14,343 nucleotides of DNA from an uncultured Muribaculaceae bacterium (GTDB taxonomy: Bacteria > Bacteroidota > Bacteroidia > Bacteroidales > Muribaculaceae), in NCBI GenBank assembly GCA_910577585.1, contig CAJTNN010000042.1:1-14343 (forward strand), given 5' to 3'. Both the position numbers and the translations under genes were made by a program. The notes beneath the pieces were generated by a model, which had not been told where the DNA came from, made no database searches, and was given only the letters and a program-made list of their open reading frames with translations. This document shows positions 14,276 to 14,343 of this stretch, in pieces. How positions within the stretch are numbered: position 1 is the first letter of the stretch; each line of letters opens with the position of its first letter.

Positions 14276-14343
14276 CGCTTAAGTTAAGGATACAACTTTG
14301 GCTGACTTAGTTAGGAAGATGGGGAAGGAATTTTTTTAGGCGC
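14276..14343 (-). repeat. Dispersed repeat, outer-end copy C (inverted, cut by window end)
   Basis: The reverse complement of 14280-14343 matches 22-85 with about 3 differences (CTTCCTAACTAAGTCAGCC versus CTTCCTAACCAAGTCAGCC), closer than copy B. It is the outer end of another element that continues beyond the window. It lies upstream of the DUF2851 promoter. Confidence 0.85.

Noticed and set aside
1..14343. tRNA, rRNA, integrase, transposase or phage genes
   Set aside because: Both strands were read for these; none of the frames or intergenic stretches shows their signatures.

Overview
The window looks like a chromosomal piece of a Bacteroidales bacterium. The evidence is a SusC/SusD outer-membrane pair, the -7 element TAnnTTFG-type promoters typical of the phylum (consensus TAnnTTTG), a long-form IspG, a DUF2851 protein, and GC-rich coding DNA with AT-rich intergenic leaders. 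A gut lineage such as Muribaculaceae would fit, but the genus cannot be fixed from this sequence.

Left part (1-6830, + strand): a copy of a dispersed repeat (1-88), a 9-nt tandem repeat (173-226) and a promoter (351-358) lead into a four-gene operon. It encodes a SusC/RagA TonB-dependent transporter, a SusD-like lipoprotein, an Ig-like (DUF5011-type) lipoprotein and a small lipoprotein resembling the 'lipid-binding putative hydrolase' family. It ends at a strong terminator (6802-6827). No glycosidase, peptidase, sigma/anti-sigma pair or hybrid two-component regulator is present, so the imported substrate cannot be named.

Middle part (6830-8033): about 1.2 kb without a convincing gene. It has a candidate ~65-nt RNA on the - strand with a clear promoter and a clear terminator. 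It also has a large imperfect inverted repeat (about 7345-8000) whose interior carries arrays of an 11-mer, ACGGGAGTACG, direct on one side and inverted on the other. The arms contain small GC-rich hairpins; at one homologous site the stem sequence differs between arms but the pairing is kept. The outer end of this element recurs at 1-88 and, inverted, at 14276-14343, so repeats bound the whole window. It may be a contig broken at repeats.

Right part (8034-14101, - strand): a four-gene run DUF2851 -> RluA-type pseudouridine synthase -> PAP2-like membrane protein -> ispG, with gaps of 12-27 bp, starts from a promoter at 14176-14205. Downstream of ispG is a 40-bp near-perfect palindrome. It is followed by a separately promoted regulator that fuses a RIC/YtfE-like hemerythrin domain (all six di-iron ligand positions appear filled) to a LuxR-type DNA-binding domain. 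This reads as a one-component oxygen, NO or redox sensor.

The points most worth a second look are the inverted repeat with its 11-mer arrays and covarying hairpins, the hemerythrin-LuxR regulator with the palindrome upstream of its promoter, and the small RNA candidate.
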